From Arachnia rubra (GTDB lineage: Bacteria; Actinomycetota; Actinomycetes; Propionibacteriales; Propionibacteriaceae), in contig NZ_AP024463.1 in the NCBI RefSeq assembly GCF_019973735.1, forward strand, positions 1,054,001-1,118,000: a stretch of DNA of 64,000 nt. Reading direction: 5' to 3'. Position 1 is the first letter of the stretch. The number at the start of each line of letters is the position of its first letter. Under the pieces are notes generated by a model. The model searched no databases. It was not told where the DNA came from and saw only the letters and a list, made by a program, of their open reading frames with translations. Positions 35,206-43,452 of this stretch are shown here, piece by piece. A program made the position numbers and the translations under genes.

Positions 35206-36042
35206 CTAGGCTGCTTTCTGGTGTTGGCTCCATTCTTGGTGGACGTGGTTGGGGGTTCGGTACCCTAACGCCGAGTGAAGTCGTTTCTGATTGTAACGTA
35301 ACTCGATCCAGGCTGTCACATCCTTTATAGCATGTTTCCGTGTTGGGTAGATCTTCCGGTTCACTACCTCCTTCTTGCAGGTGGCATTAAATGATTCCGC
35401 TGCGGCATTGTCGTAACACGACCCAGTTCTACCTACCGAGGCACGGATACCATATGTGTTCATGATTTCCGCGTAATCAGCTGAGGTGTATTGCGAACCA
35501 CGATCCGAATGGAAGACGGTTTCACCTCGGGTTACTGGGCAATTTCTGACTGCCATGTGTAAAGCCTCGGCAACAAGCCGGGTGCGCATATTCCCGGCGA
35601 TCGCATAACCGATGATCTTTTTCGAGTAGCAATCCATGACGGTTGCTAGATAAGTGAATCCTTCCCAGGTGGGGATGTAGGTGATATCGCCTACCCATTT
35701 CTGCCCTGGTTTGTTGGCGGTAAAATTCCTTTTCACCAGATCCGGGCGGTGGTGAAGATCCTGGGCCGGGATGGTGGTACGGACCCGTTTCCGGGGCTGA
35801 CAGGCCACCAAGCCAGCCCGGTGCATGAGCTGACGCACCAGCTCTGGGCTCGCGTGGATTCCCCGTTCAACCAGAGCTGCGTGGATACGTCGATACCCGT
35901 AGGTTTGCTCAGACTCGTGGAAGAAATGCGTAATTAAAATAGTGAGTTCTTCCCGGCGTTTCTGCGTCTCGGATAAACCCTGATTCCGCCATCTGTAGTA
36001 GCCGGAACGAGACACTCTGGCCCAGCGGCACATCAGATACAC
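35206..36042 (-). CDS. IS3 transposase OrfB, copy D
   Basis: A 278-residue rve-type integrase-core protein, expressed in the family by -1 frameshifting from OrfA. HTH_21 region (RREELTILITHFFHESEQTYGYRRIHAALV), then catalytic Asp in KWVGDITYIP, Asp in FHSDRGSQYTS and Glu in YDNAAAESFNATCKKE. No lesion is seen, so this is the only complete OrfB of the four copies and could move the others in trans. Confidence 0.93.
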   Translation of the reverse strand: MYLMCRWARVSRSGYYRWRNQGLSETQKRREELTILITHFFHESEQTYGYRRIHAALVERGIHASPELVRQLMHRAGLVACQPRKRVRTTIPAQDLHHRPDLVKRNFTANKPGQKWVGDITYIPTWEGFTYLATVMDCYSKKIIGYAIAGNMRTRLVAEALHMAVRNCPVTRGETVFHSDRGSQYTSADYAEIMNTYGIRASVGRTGSCYDNAAAESFNATCKKEVVNRKIYPTRKHAIKDVTAWIELRYNQKRLHSALGYRTPNHVHQEWSQHQKAA

Positions 36043-36086
36043 AGGATAGCTGCCTTCCTCGCGGTGAATATAAACATATTTCGCTG

Positions 36087-36374
36087 CTACCGGGATTCCT
36101 GCGCGAAGAAGGCCGCCGCTTTTTTCAAAAACTCGATCTCCATCTTCGCTTCACGCAACTCAGCCTGCAAGCGCTTGTTCTCCGCCACCTGATCCGACGA
36201 GGCTTCTACCATACCTGGGTCGGGATGCTGCTTCCGCCATATTCTCACCCAGTTACCCACAGTTTGCGGAACCAGATTGTAGGACTTCGCCACTTCCGCT
36301 ATCGGCCGAGACCCCTCAAGAACCTCCGCGATGATTTGTTCTTTAAACTCTTTACTAAATTTCGAAGCCGGCAT
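36087..36374 (-). CDS. IS3 transposase OrfA, copy D
   Basis: 95 residues, identical in sense to OrfA of copy C: HTH (KEFKEQIIAEVLEG, YNLVPQTVGNWVRIW) then a coiled helix. The slippery AAAAAAG on the minus strand at 36119-36125 allows a -1 shift into OrfB. Confidence 0.93.
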   Translation of the reverse strand: MPASKFSKEFKEQIIAEVLEGSRPIAEVAKSYNLVPQTVGNWVRIWRKQHPDPGMVEASSDQVAENKRLQAELREAKMEIEFLKKAAAFFAQESR

Positions 36375-36448
36375 AGTACAGATTTTACCTCACATGTTCG
36401 AATAAACTCAGGTTTTTCACCACTGTCCACGAAACGCCGGGCACTCCA

Positions 36449-37268
36449 GTAGACTCGAGGTGGTCGTCGTCGCCACACCTCTGTCATCCTAGACGGAGGT
36501 TGCCGTGACGGCCCTCAATGCTGGTTGCCACGTGTCGGTCGAGTGTCCTATGGTCACTGGTGCCGTGGAGGCCGACGTGGTCCGTTCGGCCGCCGAACGC
36601 GGCGGGCGGCTCGCAGCTCTCGCCGAGTCTTTCTGTTACTTCCCGCAGTGCTGGCGATACAGCTGGGAGCTGTCCATCCTAGGCGGCAGCGTGCTGGGGC
36701 GGCGAGGGCTGGTCCTGAAGATGGACTCCAGCGCGCCAGCCGCTCGGTAGCGGGAGGATCTGGGAATGTCGAGGTACCTAACCGATGGCCTCAGGCCGCT
36801 CCTGCACCTGACGGATGACCAGGCGACTGTCGTCACCGGTGTCGAGCCGCTTAGCCGGCGCGGGTCCCTACAACCGGTAGCCCTTGCGCAGACCGCTGCC
36901 GGCGCTGCTCACTACATAGTGAGCAGCAGCCTGGTGCCCCGCCCGGTGACCCGGTGGAACCTCACCGGCGAGTGGTAGTCCCTTGAGTCGGATCCGGCAG
37001 GCGCCTACCAGGGTGACCTACGGGTGTACCGGCACGATAGCAGGGGACATGGACGACAGCTCCCACCTGCCCGGCCGAACTATACGGAGATTTGTGGGGC
37101 CTGGGCCGCGAGCCCGAGCGGCTGATGCTTAGGCGCTTCTTGGTGGCTGTCGCGGGTGACCTACCGGACCTGTCGCTCGAGACGTCGCTCAACATTGCAC
37201 TCGCGGGCGCCGCTGCCGCCGAGTCGGCCCGTGCGGGCGGGCAGCCCGTACCCATCCCGGTGAGGTGA
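36449..37268 (+). pseudogene. Gfo/Idh/MocA oxidoreductase remnant, N-terminus deleted
   Basis: Begins at the IS3 edge, already inside the Rossmann domain (VVVVATPLS, then VTALNAGCHVSVECPM, where the catalytic EKP has become ECP, and LAALAESFCYFPQ). After frameshifts it continues as YLTDGLRPLLHLTDDQATVV and ends with the family's usual ending, ALAGAAAAESARAGGQPVPI before TGA 37268. About 70 N-terminal residues are missing. This was a second Gfo/Idh enzyme of the island. Confidence 0.75.
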
Positions 37269-37277
37269 GAATGTCTG

Positions 37278-38051
37278 ATGGGCAGGATCGCGCTCGCGAG
37301 GCCTGTGGGCAGGTTTCCCCTGAGTTTGCGAGGCCGTGGCAGTCAGGACCGTGGGGGCTCGCACTTGGCTCTTCGGCTGGGACACCTCGGCCGAAGAGGC
37401 GGAGCGACTGATGGGTGCGGTACTCGACCACGGCATCACCTACTTCGACACCGCCAATAACTATGGCCGCGGCCGGTCTGAGCAAATCGTCGGTGCCTTC
37501 CTCGCACCTGTCCGCGACGAGGTCGTGATCAGTACCAAAGTGTACGCACCGTTCGGGCCCCGGTCTGCCGACCGGGGTCTGTCAGCGGACGCAGCTAGAC
37601 GCGCGACTGAGATCTCGCTACGCCGGCTGGGCACTGACCGTATTGACTTGCTGCTGTTGCATCGTCCCGATCCAGACGTCCCAGCCGAGGAGACCGCAGG
37701 TGCGTTTGCAGAGCTTGTCACCGAGGGCAAGGATCTGCAGATTGGGACGAGCACGTTCCGCAACCACCAGCTCGATGCGCTCCAGCAGGCTCCGCCGGCC
37801 GTGTTGTATAACCAAGCTCCGTATAGAGCATGTTCGAACACGCTGTCGAACACGTCGCGGCCGCGGCTCTGGACCGCTGGGATATAGGGGTGGTCGCGTG
37901 GAGCCCGCTAGCCGAAGGGTTGCTCACCGGCAAGTACGCCGATCCCTCGCCTTCAGGACGGTTACTGCGCTGGTCCGTCGCAGACGAGCCCCGCTTCCGC
38001 GCAGGCCCCGTGCGCTCGCCGACGAGCTCGAAACTGGGCTCACGCAGTTGA
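37278..38051 (+). pseudogene. Aldo/keto reductase remnant
   Basis: TWLFGWDTSAEEAERLMGAV and HGITYFDTANNYGRGRSEQI are the AKR N-terminal barrel; Asp and Tyr of the active site (DTANNYG) are visible, then ISTKVY and RLGTDRIDLLLLHRPDP. Near 37830 the frame shifts to WDIGVVAWSPLAEGLLTGKY. The start is also shifted (about 37278-37336), and the last quarter is missing where the amylase gene overlaps. It follows the Gfo/Idh remnant by ten bases. Confidence 0.8.
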
Positions 38052-39878
38052 CGCCGGCGCGGCGTCGAGCTCCCACACCTCGAACGAAGGACCCTCGCCG
38101 GGCACCTCGGCGACGCCGTCGGGTCTCTCTCGTAGAGGCACCTGCCCGTAGAGCAGGGCGGCGCTGGCGGTGCGACAGCCGAGAAGGAGTTCGGGCGGCA
38201 GGGGCACGGGTCGGTGGGCGCGCCGGCTGGCCCGCACGAGCAGGCGCTGACTGGCGCTCTCTCGTAAAAAGATCAAGACGTCCTCTCCAACGTGAACCCA
38301 GCGGAAGCCACCCCGTGAAAAGGCGACATGCTCGCACCTCAGATGGATGAGTCGGCGGTACTCCTCGAACAAGGCGGTGTCCCAACGGCTCTCGTCCCAA
38401 ACCATTGGGGAGCGCGCCAGGTCTCCCTTGGATCCGGTGAGGCCGATCTCATCGCCGTACAGCATCGACGGCACACCGGGGTAGCTCATTAGCAGCCCGA
38501 CCCCGACCACAGCAGTCTCAACGTCTCGGGCCACTGTCCGCCATCGCGGCGTGTCGTGGGAGCCCAGTAGGTTCAGCGCATGCGTCGCCGCCGTCCATGG
38601 TGCGTTGGCGCGATAAGCGTCAAGGGCTTCGGCGACGTCCTGGCCGGAGAGGGAGGGCATCACGGGATTTCCCATGAACCAAGCCCGCCCGAGCAACTCG
38701 ACGTCCCCTAGCCAGCCGAGTACCGGCCACGTGAAACCTGAATAGTTCGTAACGCCGTGCCAACCATCGCCAAGGAGGTCCGGAGAGGCATCGTACATGT
38801 GCTCACCGACGAGGTAGGTCGCGGGGTTCACCTTGCTCATCGCGCGCCGGGTTGCGCGTGCGATTGGCTTGTTTTCATCCGAGTCTCGGTATCGCCCAAC
38901 CATATTGGCTAGGTCGATCCTCCACCCGTCCAGCTCGAAGGGAGGCCGCAGCCAACGGGTAACGACGGAATTACTCCCCGTCACCATCGCCTGGCGAACA
39001 CGTGAGGAACGATAATCGAGTTTGGGTAAGGTCGGGATTCCGCGGCAATATGCGAAGTCTGTCCCCTCCCACGGGAAGTACTCCGAAGTGGCCGCCGCCT
39101 GTCCGAGCTCATGCGCGGATTGGAACCACTGATGCGTCGAGCCGCAGTGGTGAAGTGTTAGATCACCCAGGATCCGCATTCCGCGACGGTGCACTTCGGC
39201 CGACAACATTGCAAGTCCCTCGTCGCCCCCGAGGAGGGGGTCAACGTGAGTGAAATCATCTGCGTTATACCGGTGGGAAGAGGGCGCGCTGAAGAACGGG
39301 GTTAGGTACAGAGCGTTGACACCCAGTCGTTCCATGTGGTCGAGGCGCTCGGCGATGCCCTGGAGGTCTCCGCCGTAGACCTGCCGGATGGATACCCGCC
39401 AATCGGTCGAGACTGGATCGTCCCAGGCCGACCGCAGCGACCATTCCGGCCATTCGCGCGTGGCACCCGAGTTGGCGAAACAGTCGGGAAAGATCTGGTA
39501 GAAGACGCTGTTCGACACCCAGTCCGGAGGCCCAGCGAAGGTCGTTAAGCAGAAGTCTGTACTCTCTGGTGGTTCCCAGCGCGAGACGCCGGCCGCTGTC
39601 AACCACGACAGGCCCCCAGGGGAGCGAAGCTGGAACCGGTACCGCGTTACCTGGTTGTGAATAGGTAACTCACACCGCCAGATGACGTCGTGCTCCTCGA
39701 CCCGGTCCGGGACGCCCTCCCGTAAATGCAGCGTTCCATCGGGCCGCGAACGCACCCATACTTGGCGCACGTCGACCCACCGCGGCACGCGGACGAACAC
39801 GGCGACGAGTTCGCCAAGCTGTGGGTGCGGATCGCTGACGTACAGCTCTGATCCATCGTGGTGTGGAGGGAGTCTCAT
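38040..39878 (-). CDS. GH13 alpha-amylase-family enzyme (neopullulanase/maltodextrin glucosidase type)
   Basis: A 612-residue cytosolic enzyme (no signal peptide). An N-terminal beta domain (about 1-110) is followed by a TIM barrel: VFYQIFPDCFANS, GVNALYLTPFF, LGDLTLHHCG, nucleophile Asp322 (DGWRIDLAN), acid Glu359 (LVGEHMYD) and Asp442 (LLGSHDTPR), so all three catalytic residues are present. Expected to cut or transfer maltodextrin units. Start ATG 38040-side strand at 39878 shares TGATG with the GT4 gene stop, so the two are coupled. With MalQ it forms an alpha-glucan module in the island. Confidence 0.86.
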   Translation of the reverse strand: MRLPPHHDGSELYVSDPHPQLGELVAVFVRVPRWVDVRQVWVRSRPDGTLHLREGVPDRVEEHDVIWRCELPIHNQVTRYRFQLRSPGGLSWLTAAGVSRWEPPESTDFCLTTFAGPPDWVSNSVFYQIFPDCFANSGATREWPEWSLRSAWDDPVSTDWRVSIRQVYGGDLQGIAERLDHMERLGVNALYLTPFFSAPSSHRYNADDFTHVDPLLGGDEGLAMLSAEVHRRGMRILGDLTLHHCGSTHQWFQSAHELGQAAATSEYFPWEGTDFAYCRGIPTLPKLDYRSSRVRQAMVTGSNSVVTRWLRPPFELDGWRIDLANMVGRYRDSDENKPIARATRRAMSKVNPATYLVGEHMYDASPDLLGDGWHGVTNYSGFTWPVLGWLGDVELLGRAWFMGNPVMPSLSGQDVAEALDAYRANAPWTAATHALNLLGSHDTPRWRTVARDVETAVVGVGLLMSYPGVPSMLYGDEIGLTGSKGDLARSPMVWDESRWDTALFEEYRRLIHLRCEHVAFSRGGFRWVHVGEDVLIFLRESASQRLLVRASRRAHRPVPLPPELLLGCRTASAALLYGQVPLRERPDGVAEVPGEGPSFEVWELDAAPASTA

Positions 39879-41071
39879 CAAGGTGCGCACATCGTTGCTC
39901 GGGCACGCTCATATACACCCGTCACAGTTGCCGCTACCTCATCCCAGCTGGGAACTGACCTGAGGTCGTCGGCGGCAGTACGGACTAGTCGCTCGGCGAG
40001 ACCGGCTTCAAGTAGCACGCGGTCGATAGCTGCCACGAGGGCTTCCACATCGCCCGGCGGGTAGGTCAACGCATTTCGCTCGTTCTGGACGTGCTCGAGT
40101 AAGCCACCGGTTGCGGCGACCACTCTCGGCACTCCGGCCGCGGCGGCTTCCAACGCGACCAGACCGAATGGCTCGTACCGGCTCGGGATTACGACCACCG
40201 ACGCAGCGGCCAGCAACTCTGCCAGTTGGTCCTGCGGGACGAAGCCCACGAGATCGACGATGTCTTGGACACCCTGCTTGGCAGCCTCGGCAAGGAGGTC
40301 TTCGCGTCGGTGGCCCTCACCCGCAACGACGACTCGCAGGCCGCGATGACGGTGTCGCAGTAACGCCGTCGCCCGGATAAGGTCCCCGACACCCTTCTCA
40401 CGTACGAGACGCGCGATGCAAGCCAGTAGTGGACCGGAACTGTGCTCTCCGACACTGCTCCGAGCAACAGGTTGCGCTAAAGGTGACCACGCACGCGCGT
40501 CCACGCCGTTAGGCACCACCTCGACTAGACCGACGGCGGGAGCGAACAAGCACTGGACCTCATCGCGCATGTGCGTCGAGCACACCACCACCCGGTTTGC
40601 TGACTCCAGCATCCAGCGTTCGACTCCGTGGATCTTGCGGTGTAGATCGGTCCGCAGCGAATCCCCATGACGGCCGGATTCGGTGGCGTGCACGGTCACG
40701 ACAAGCGGCGCACCGGTCGCAACACTCAAGTTGACACCTGCGTGAGCGACCAACCAGTCGTGGACGTGGACTACATCGAACGGGCCCTCTAATGCAAGCG
40801 CACCGCGAGTGAGGGCGTGATTGAAGGCCAGGGCCCAGGTGACGATGTCATCGGGGCCTATCTTGGGCACCGCCGGGTCGGGCTCGGTGCGGATAATCCG
40901 GACGCCCTCGAAAACTATAAGGGCAGGGCTGGTGCCGTCATCAGCTCCCCTGGTCATCACGGTCACCTCATGCCCAGCCGCAGCGAGCGCGACACTCAGG
41001 CCGTGGACGTGGCGGCCAAGGCCACCGACGACGACTGGGGGGTACTCCCAAGACAATATAAGCACTCGCAC
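39878..41071 (-). CDS. GT4 glycosyltransferase (glycogen synthase/GlgM-like)
   Basis: A 397-residue retaining GT-B enzyme. N-terminus ILSWEYPPVVVGGLGRHVHGL is typical of GlgM/Rv3032-type alpha-glucan synthases; DVVHVHDWLVAHAG, VVPNGVDA, the donor-binding LLACIARLVREKGV and the E-x7-E motif in SRYEPFGLVALEAAAAG are all present. Start GTG 41071. Coupled to the GH13 gene, so an oligosaccharide made or trimmed by the pair is likely. Divergent from the methyltransferase gene across 74 bases. Confidence 0.86.
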   Translation of the reverse strand: MRVLILSWEYPPVVVGGLGRHVHGLSVALAAAGHEVTVMTRGADDGTSPALIVFEGVRIIRTEPDPAVPKIGPDDIVTWALAFNHALTRGALALEGPFDVVHVHDWLVAHAGVNLSVATGAPLVVTVHATESGRHGDSLRTDLHRKIHGVERWMLESANRVVVCSTHMRDEVQCLFAPAVGLVEVVPNGVDARAWSPLAQPVARSSVGEHSSGPLLACIARLVREKGVGDLIRATALLRHRHRGLRVVVAGEGHRREDLLAEAAKQGVQDIVDLVGFVPQDQLAELLAAASVVVIPSRYEPFGLVALEAAAAGVPRVVAATGGLLEHVQNERNALTYPPGDVEALVAAIDRVLLEAGLAERLVRTAADDLRSVPSWDEVAATVTGVYERARATMCAP

Positions 41072-41145
41072 TCTCGTATGATGGCACAGTTGCTTCCCAC
41101 GGCTGCCGCCAGGGCGTGGAATCGTTACGAGTCGAGGAACCCTTC

Positions 41146-41964
41146 ATGAGTGCATGGTCCGGTCGCAGCACGGCTGGTGACGTAGCTGGGTCGTTGCGCG
41201 GTCGAGCGTCGGACTACGCCGCGATGATGCGGGAACCCTGGCACCAGCTGCGGATTGAACTTGTATGGCGTACTCTGGAACCGTTCATTCCCCCGAGGTC
41301 GAAGTTGCTCGACGTAGGCTGCGGCGACGGTAGCCTCGCACTGCGGGCGGCGGGCGCCGGTCACAGCATCACGATTGCCGACATTGATCCAGACATGGTG
41401 GCGGTGGCGACCGACGCGCTGCGCGGTGTGGCCTCTGCGGGCTCATGGGAGCCGCTTATGCTCCACGAACCAGCCGAGGCCGCGTTGGGCGAGCACGCGG
41501 AATTCTATGACGTAGTTACAGCGCACAACGTTCTCGAGTACGTCGCCGATCGGACGAGTTTCGCCCGAGCACTTGCCGGCCGGTCGCGACCCGGCGGGAT
41601 CGTGTCGCTGGTGGTGGCCAACCCGGTTGCGGTGCCTCTGACGACAGCCGTGCGCACCCAGGATCCTCGTGCATTGCTCAGTGACCTGCGCGGGGAAGGT
41701 CTGCGACTGGGTATGCCTGGTAAGCAGGTTGCCGCCCCTCCAGTCGACACCACTGCGGTCGTGGACGAGATCGTGGCAGCCGGGTTCACGCCCGTAGGCT
41801 TCTACGGAATCCGGGTCTTCAACGAGGTGATGACTGACGAGCACCGCAAGCACGGGCCTGGCTGGTTGACCGATATGGTCGAGGCTGAACTTCTCGCTGC
41901 CGAGCGTGAGGAATACCGGGCGATAGCCCGGCACCATCACCTCGTCTTGCGCCGCGAGAACTGA
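41146..41964 (+). CDS. Class I SAM-dependent methyltransferase
   Basis: A 272-residue methyltransferase: motif I LLDVGCGDGSLALRAAGAG, acidic end of strand 2 (IADIDPDMV), motif IV VVTAHNVLEYV. I prefer ATG 41146 (GAGGA at 41134-41138, seven-base spacer) over GTG 41116. Substrate is unknown; in a lincosamide setting an N-methyltransferase like LmbJ/CcbJ is one idea, and CmoM-like tRNA methylation another. Its 3' end overlaps the erm gene tail to tail by 28 bases. Confidence 0.75.
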   Translation: MSAWSGRSTAGDVAGSLRGRASDYAAMMREPWHQLRIELVWRTLEPFIPPRSKLLDVGCGDGSLALRAAGAGHSITIADIDPDMVAVATDALRGVASAGSWEPLMLHEPAEAALGEHAEFYDVVTAHNVLEYVADRTSFARALAGRSRPGGIVSLVVANPVAVPLTTAVRTQDPRALLSDLRGEGLRLGMPGKQVAAPPVDTTAVVDEIVAAGFTPVGFYGIRVFNEVMTDEHRKHGPGWLTDMVEAELLAAEREEYRAIARHHHLVLRREN

Positions 41965-42785
41965 GGTCCACGCCGATACTTCGTCGATGTGGCGGACACC
42001 TTACCGACGAGGCTGTGGAAGACCGTGACCCACTGGTCCGGGGATACGTAGGCCACGACGGCGTCTGCCGGCACCCCTGCTGCGCCGAGGCTCTCGCGCA
42101 CCAAGGCCGAGGGGTATTTCTTACTCAGCGACGCTCTCACCGATCCGCCGACGCCGCTGAACGCTAGCTCGACCATTGCGGCGTACGCCTGCATCCGGCA
42201 AGTTGCGACCAACGGAGAGTCGCGACGGTGCAGGTGCAAGACCCCAGCGTCCACCCGGGGAACTGGCCGGAAGTCGGTGCGGGGGATCCGTCCACGCAGC
42301 TCCCACTCGTGCTCCGGCCAGGTCGTGGCCGTCAGGCGGGTCCACCGGCCGTACGCACCAGTACGTTTCTTGGCATACTCAAGTTGGGTGATAAACGTTG
42401 CCGACCTGACCGCTTGGAGACCCAGCACACGGTCAACGATCGCCGACGTCGTCCCAAAGGGGATGTTCCCCACCACCTTGATTGGGCCGGTTGGCAGAGC
42501 AGCCGCGAGGAAGTCCTCGTAGACGATCGCGACGTTTGTCCGACGGGCGACTTCTGCCTCAAGCTTGCTCGACCAGCTTCGGTCGACCTCGTAGGCCACG
42601 AGGCGTGCACAGCGCTCGGCGAGTAGCCCGGTAAGTGCGCCTGAGCCGGCGCCAACCTCCACCACCTTGTCGTCACGCTCCAGTTCGGCGGCGTCCAGGA
42701 ATCTGGAGATGGAGCTCGGCTTGACTAGAAAGTTCTGCGAGAACGTCCGTCGACGCTCGTCGCGTAACGTTCGAATCTGGCTCAT
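41937..42785 (-). CDS. erm: Erm-type 23S rRNA (adenine-N6)-methyltransferase
   Basis: A 282-residue rRNA adenine methyltransferase: RRRTFSQNFLVKPSSISRFL, motif I VVEVGAGSGALTGLL, VAYEVDRSW and the NIPF catalytic motif in VVGNIPFGTTSAI. The NIPF and FGTT context is closer to Erm than to KsgA, which has NLPY. I start at ATG 42785, behind a strong GGAGGGAG; the open frame to 42896 is not needed. Erm methylates A2058 and blocks macrolides, lincosamides and streptogramin B, so self-protection for a lincosamide-type product is likely (compare lmrB). No attenuator leader ORF was found upstream. Confidence 0.88.
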   Translation of the reverse strand: MSQIRTLRDERRRTFSQNFLVKPSSISRFLDAAELERDDKVVEVGAGSGALTGLLAERCARLVAYEVDRSWSSKLEAEVARRTNVAIVYEDFLAAALPTGPIKVVGNIPFGTTSAIVDRVLGLQAVRSATFITQLEYAKKRTGAYGRWTRLTATTWPEHEWELRGRIPRTDFRPVPRVDAGVLHLHRRDSPLVATCRMQAYAAMVELAFSGVGGSVRASLSKKYPSALVRESLGAAGVPADAVVAYVSPDQWVTVFHSLVGKVSATSTKYRRGPQFSRRKTR

Positions 42786-42918
42786 GGCGCTCCCTCCGTT
42801 GCTTCTCGTGATGACGTCCCCCTGAGTCATGCGGTTCCGCGCCAGCCGTACGGGCGTATGGGCCAAGCGTGTTGCAACCCCAGGGTACCTGGTCACTGGG
42901 AAGGTGAATCGCCCTGGG

Positions 42919-42956
42919 TTCGGTTGAGGCTCTTAGATTCGGTTGAGGCTCTTAGA
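42919..42956. repeat. 19-bp perfect tandem repeat at the island's right side
   Basis: TTCGGTTGAGGCTCTTAGA occurs twice back to back (42919-42937 and 42938-42956), upstream of erm and next to a phage/plasmid-type remnant. A recombination scar or a protein-binding pair. Confidence 0.75.
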
Positions 42957-43194
42957 CCAGTGAAGGATGTGAGCCACGGCAGCACCGAGGAAGTGTAGCG
43001 TCGAGCTTCAGCATCGCTCGACGTGGATGGCGATGGAGACCTCCGTCAGACTCACGAGTGGATCGACACCGTGGGCCCCGCCACGGCAGCCGGGTTCTGG
43101 TTCCCGTGTGCTGACGCCGGTGCTGTCCCGCGGGAGAGGAAGCCCGCCCATTCCTCGTGCGACGTCGGAGGTACCGGCGCGCGAGGAGGAGACC

Positions 43195-43433
43195 CCGATG
43201 ACGACAAGGCCCGCATCCCGTACACCCGGACATGGAACGGCTTCGTCGACCAGGCGGCTCACCACCAGTTGACCGTCCTGCACGACGAGGGCCTGTACCG
43301 GCACCTGCGGATGGCCGCGCCGGGAATGTCGATGTGGCACTGGGAGGTCGTCACCTGGGCGGGCCACCTGTCGATCACCGGGGCGGAAATCCGGCGTGAC
43401 AAGGGGTTTCAGCGTCAGCTGCCCTCAACCTGA
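43195..43433 (+). pseudogene. Fragment of an actinophage/plasmid-type protein
   Basis: The frame reads RIPYTRTWNGFVDQAAHHQL and then TVLHDEGLYRHLRMAAPGMS with HWEVVTWAGHL, which resembles a small conserved protein of actinobacterial phages and plasmids. The part before it (43023-43195) has no clear similarity to me, and the end merges into the mgtA 3' flank. A relic of the element that brought the island is possible. Confidence 0.5.
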
Positions 43434-43452
43434 GCCTGTCGGGCGAGGCCCG

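Larger units (their letters stand above)
35162..36448 (-). mobile_element. IS3-family element, copy D (intact)
   Basis: Same ends as copies A-C (TGGAGTGC at 35162 and its complement ending 36448), 1287 bp. Flanks are CAT on the left and GTA on the right, so there is no 3-bp duplication, unlike the other three. Left flank is an IS5-type transposase fragment, right flank a headless Gfo/Idh gene. This pattern suggests that recombination or an adjacent deletion removed DNA here. Confidence 0.92.

Noticed and set aside
42786..42896. Erm leader peptide for translational attenuation
   Set aside because: The upstream ATG (MTQGDVITRS) is in frame with erm and has no separate stop, so it is not a leader.
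43023..43195. N-terminal half of a 136-codon ORF upstream of the phage-like fragment
   Set aside because: Composition is irregular and no frame shows a protein family; left as unexplained DNA.
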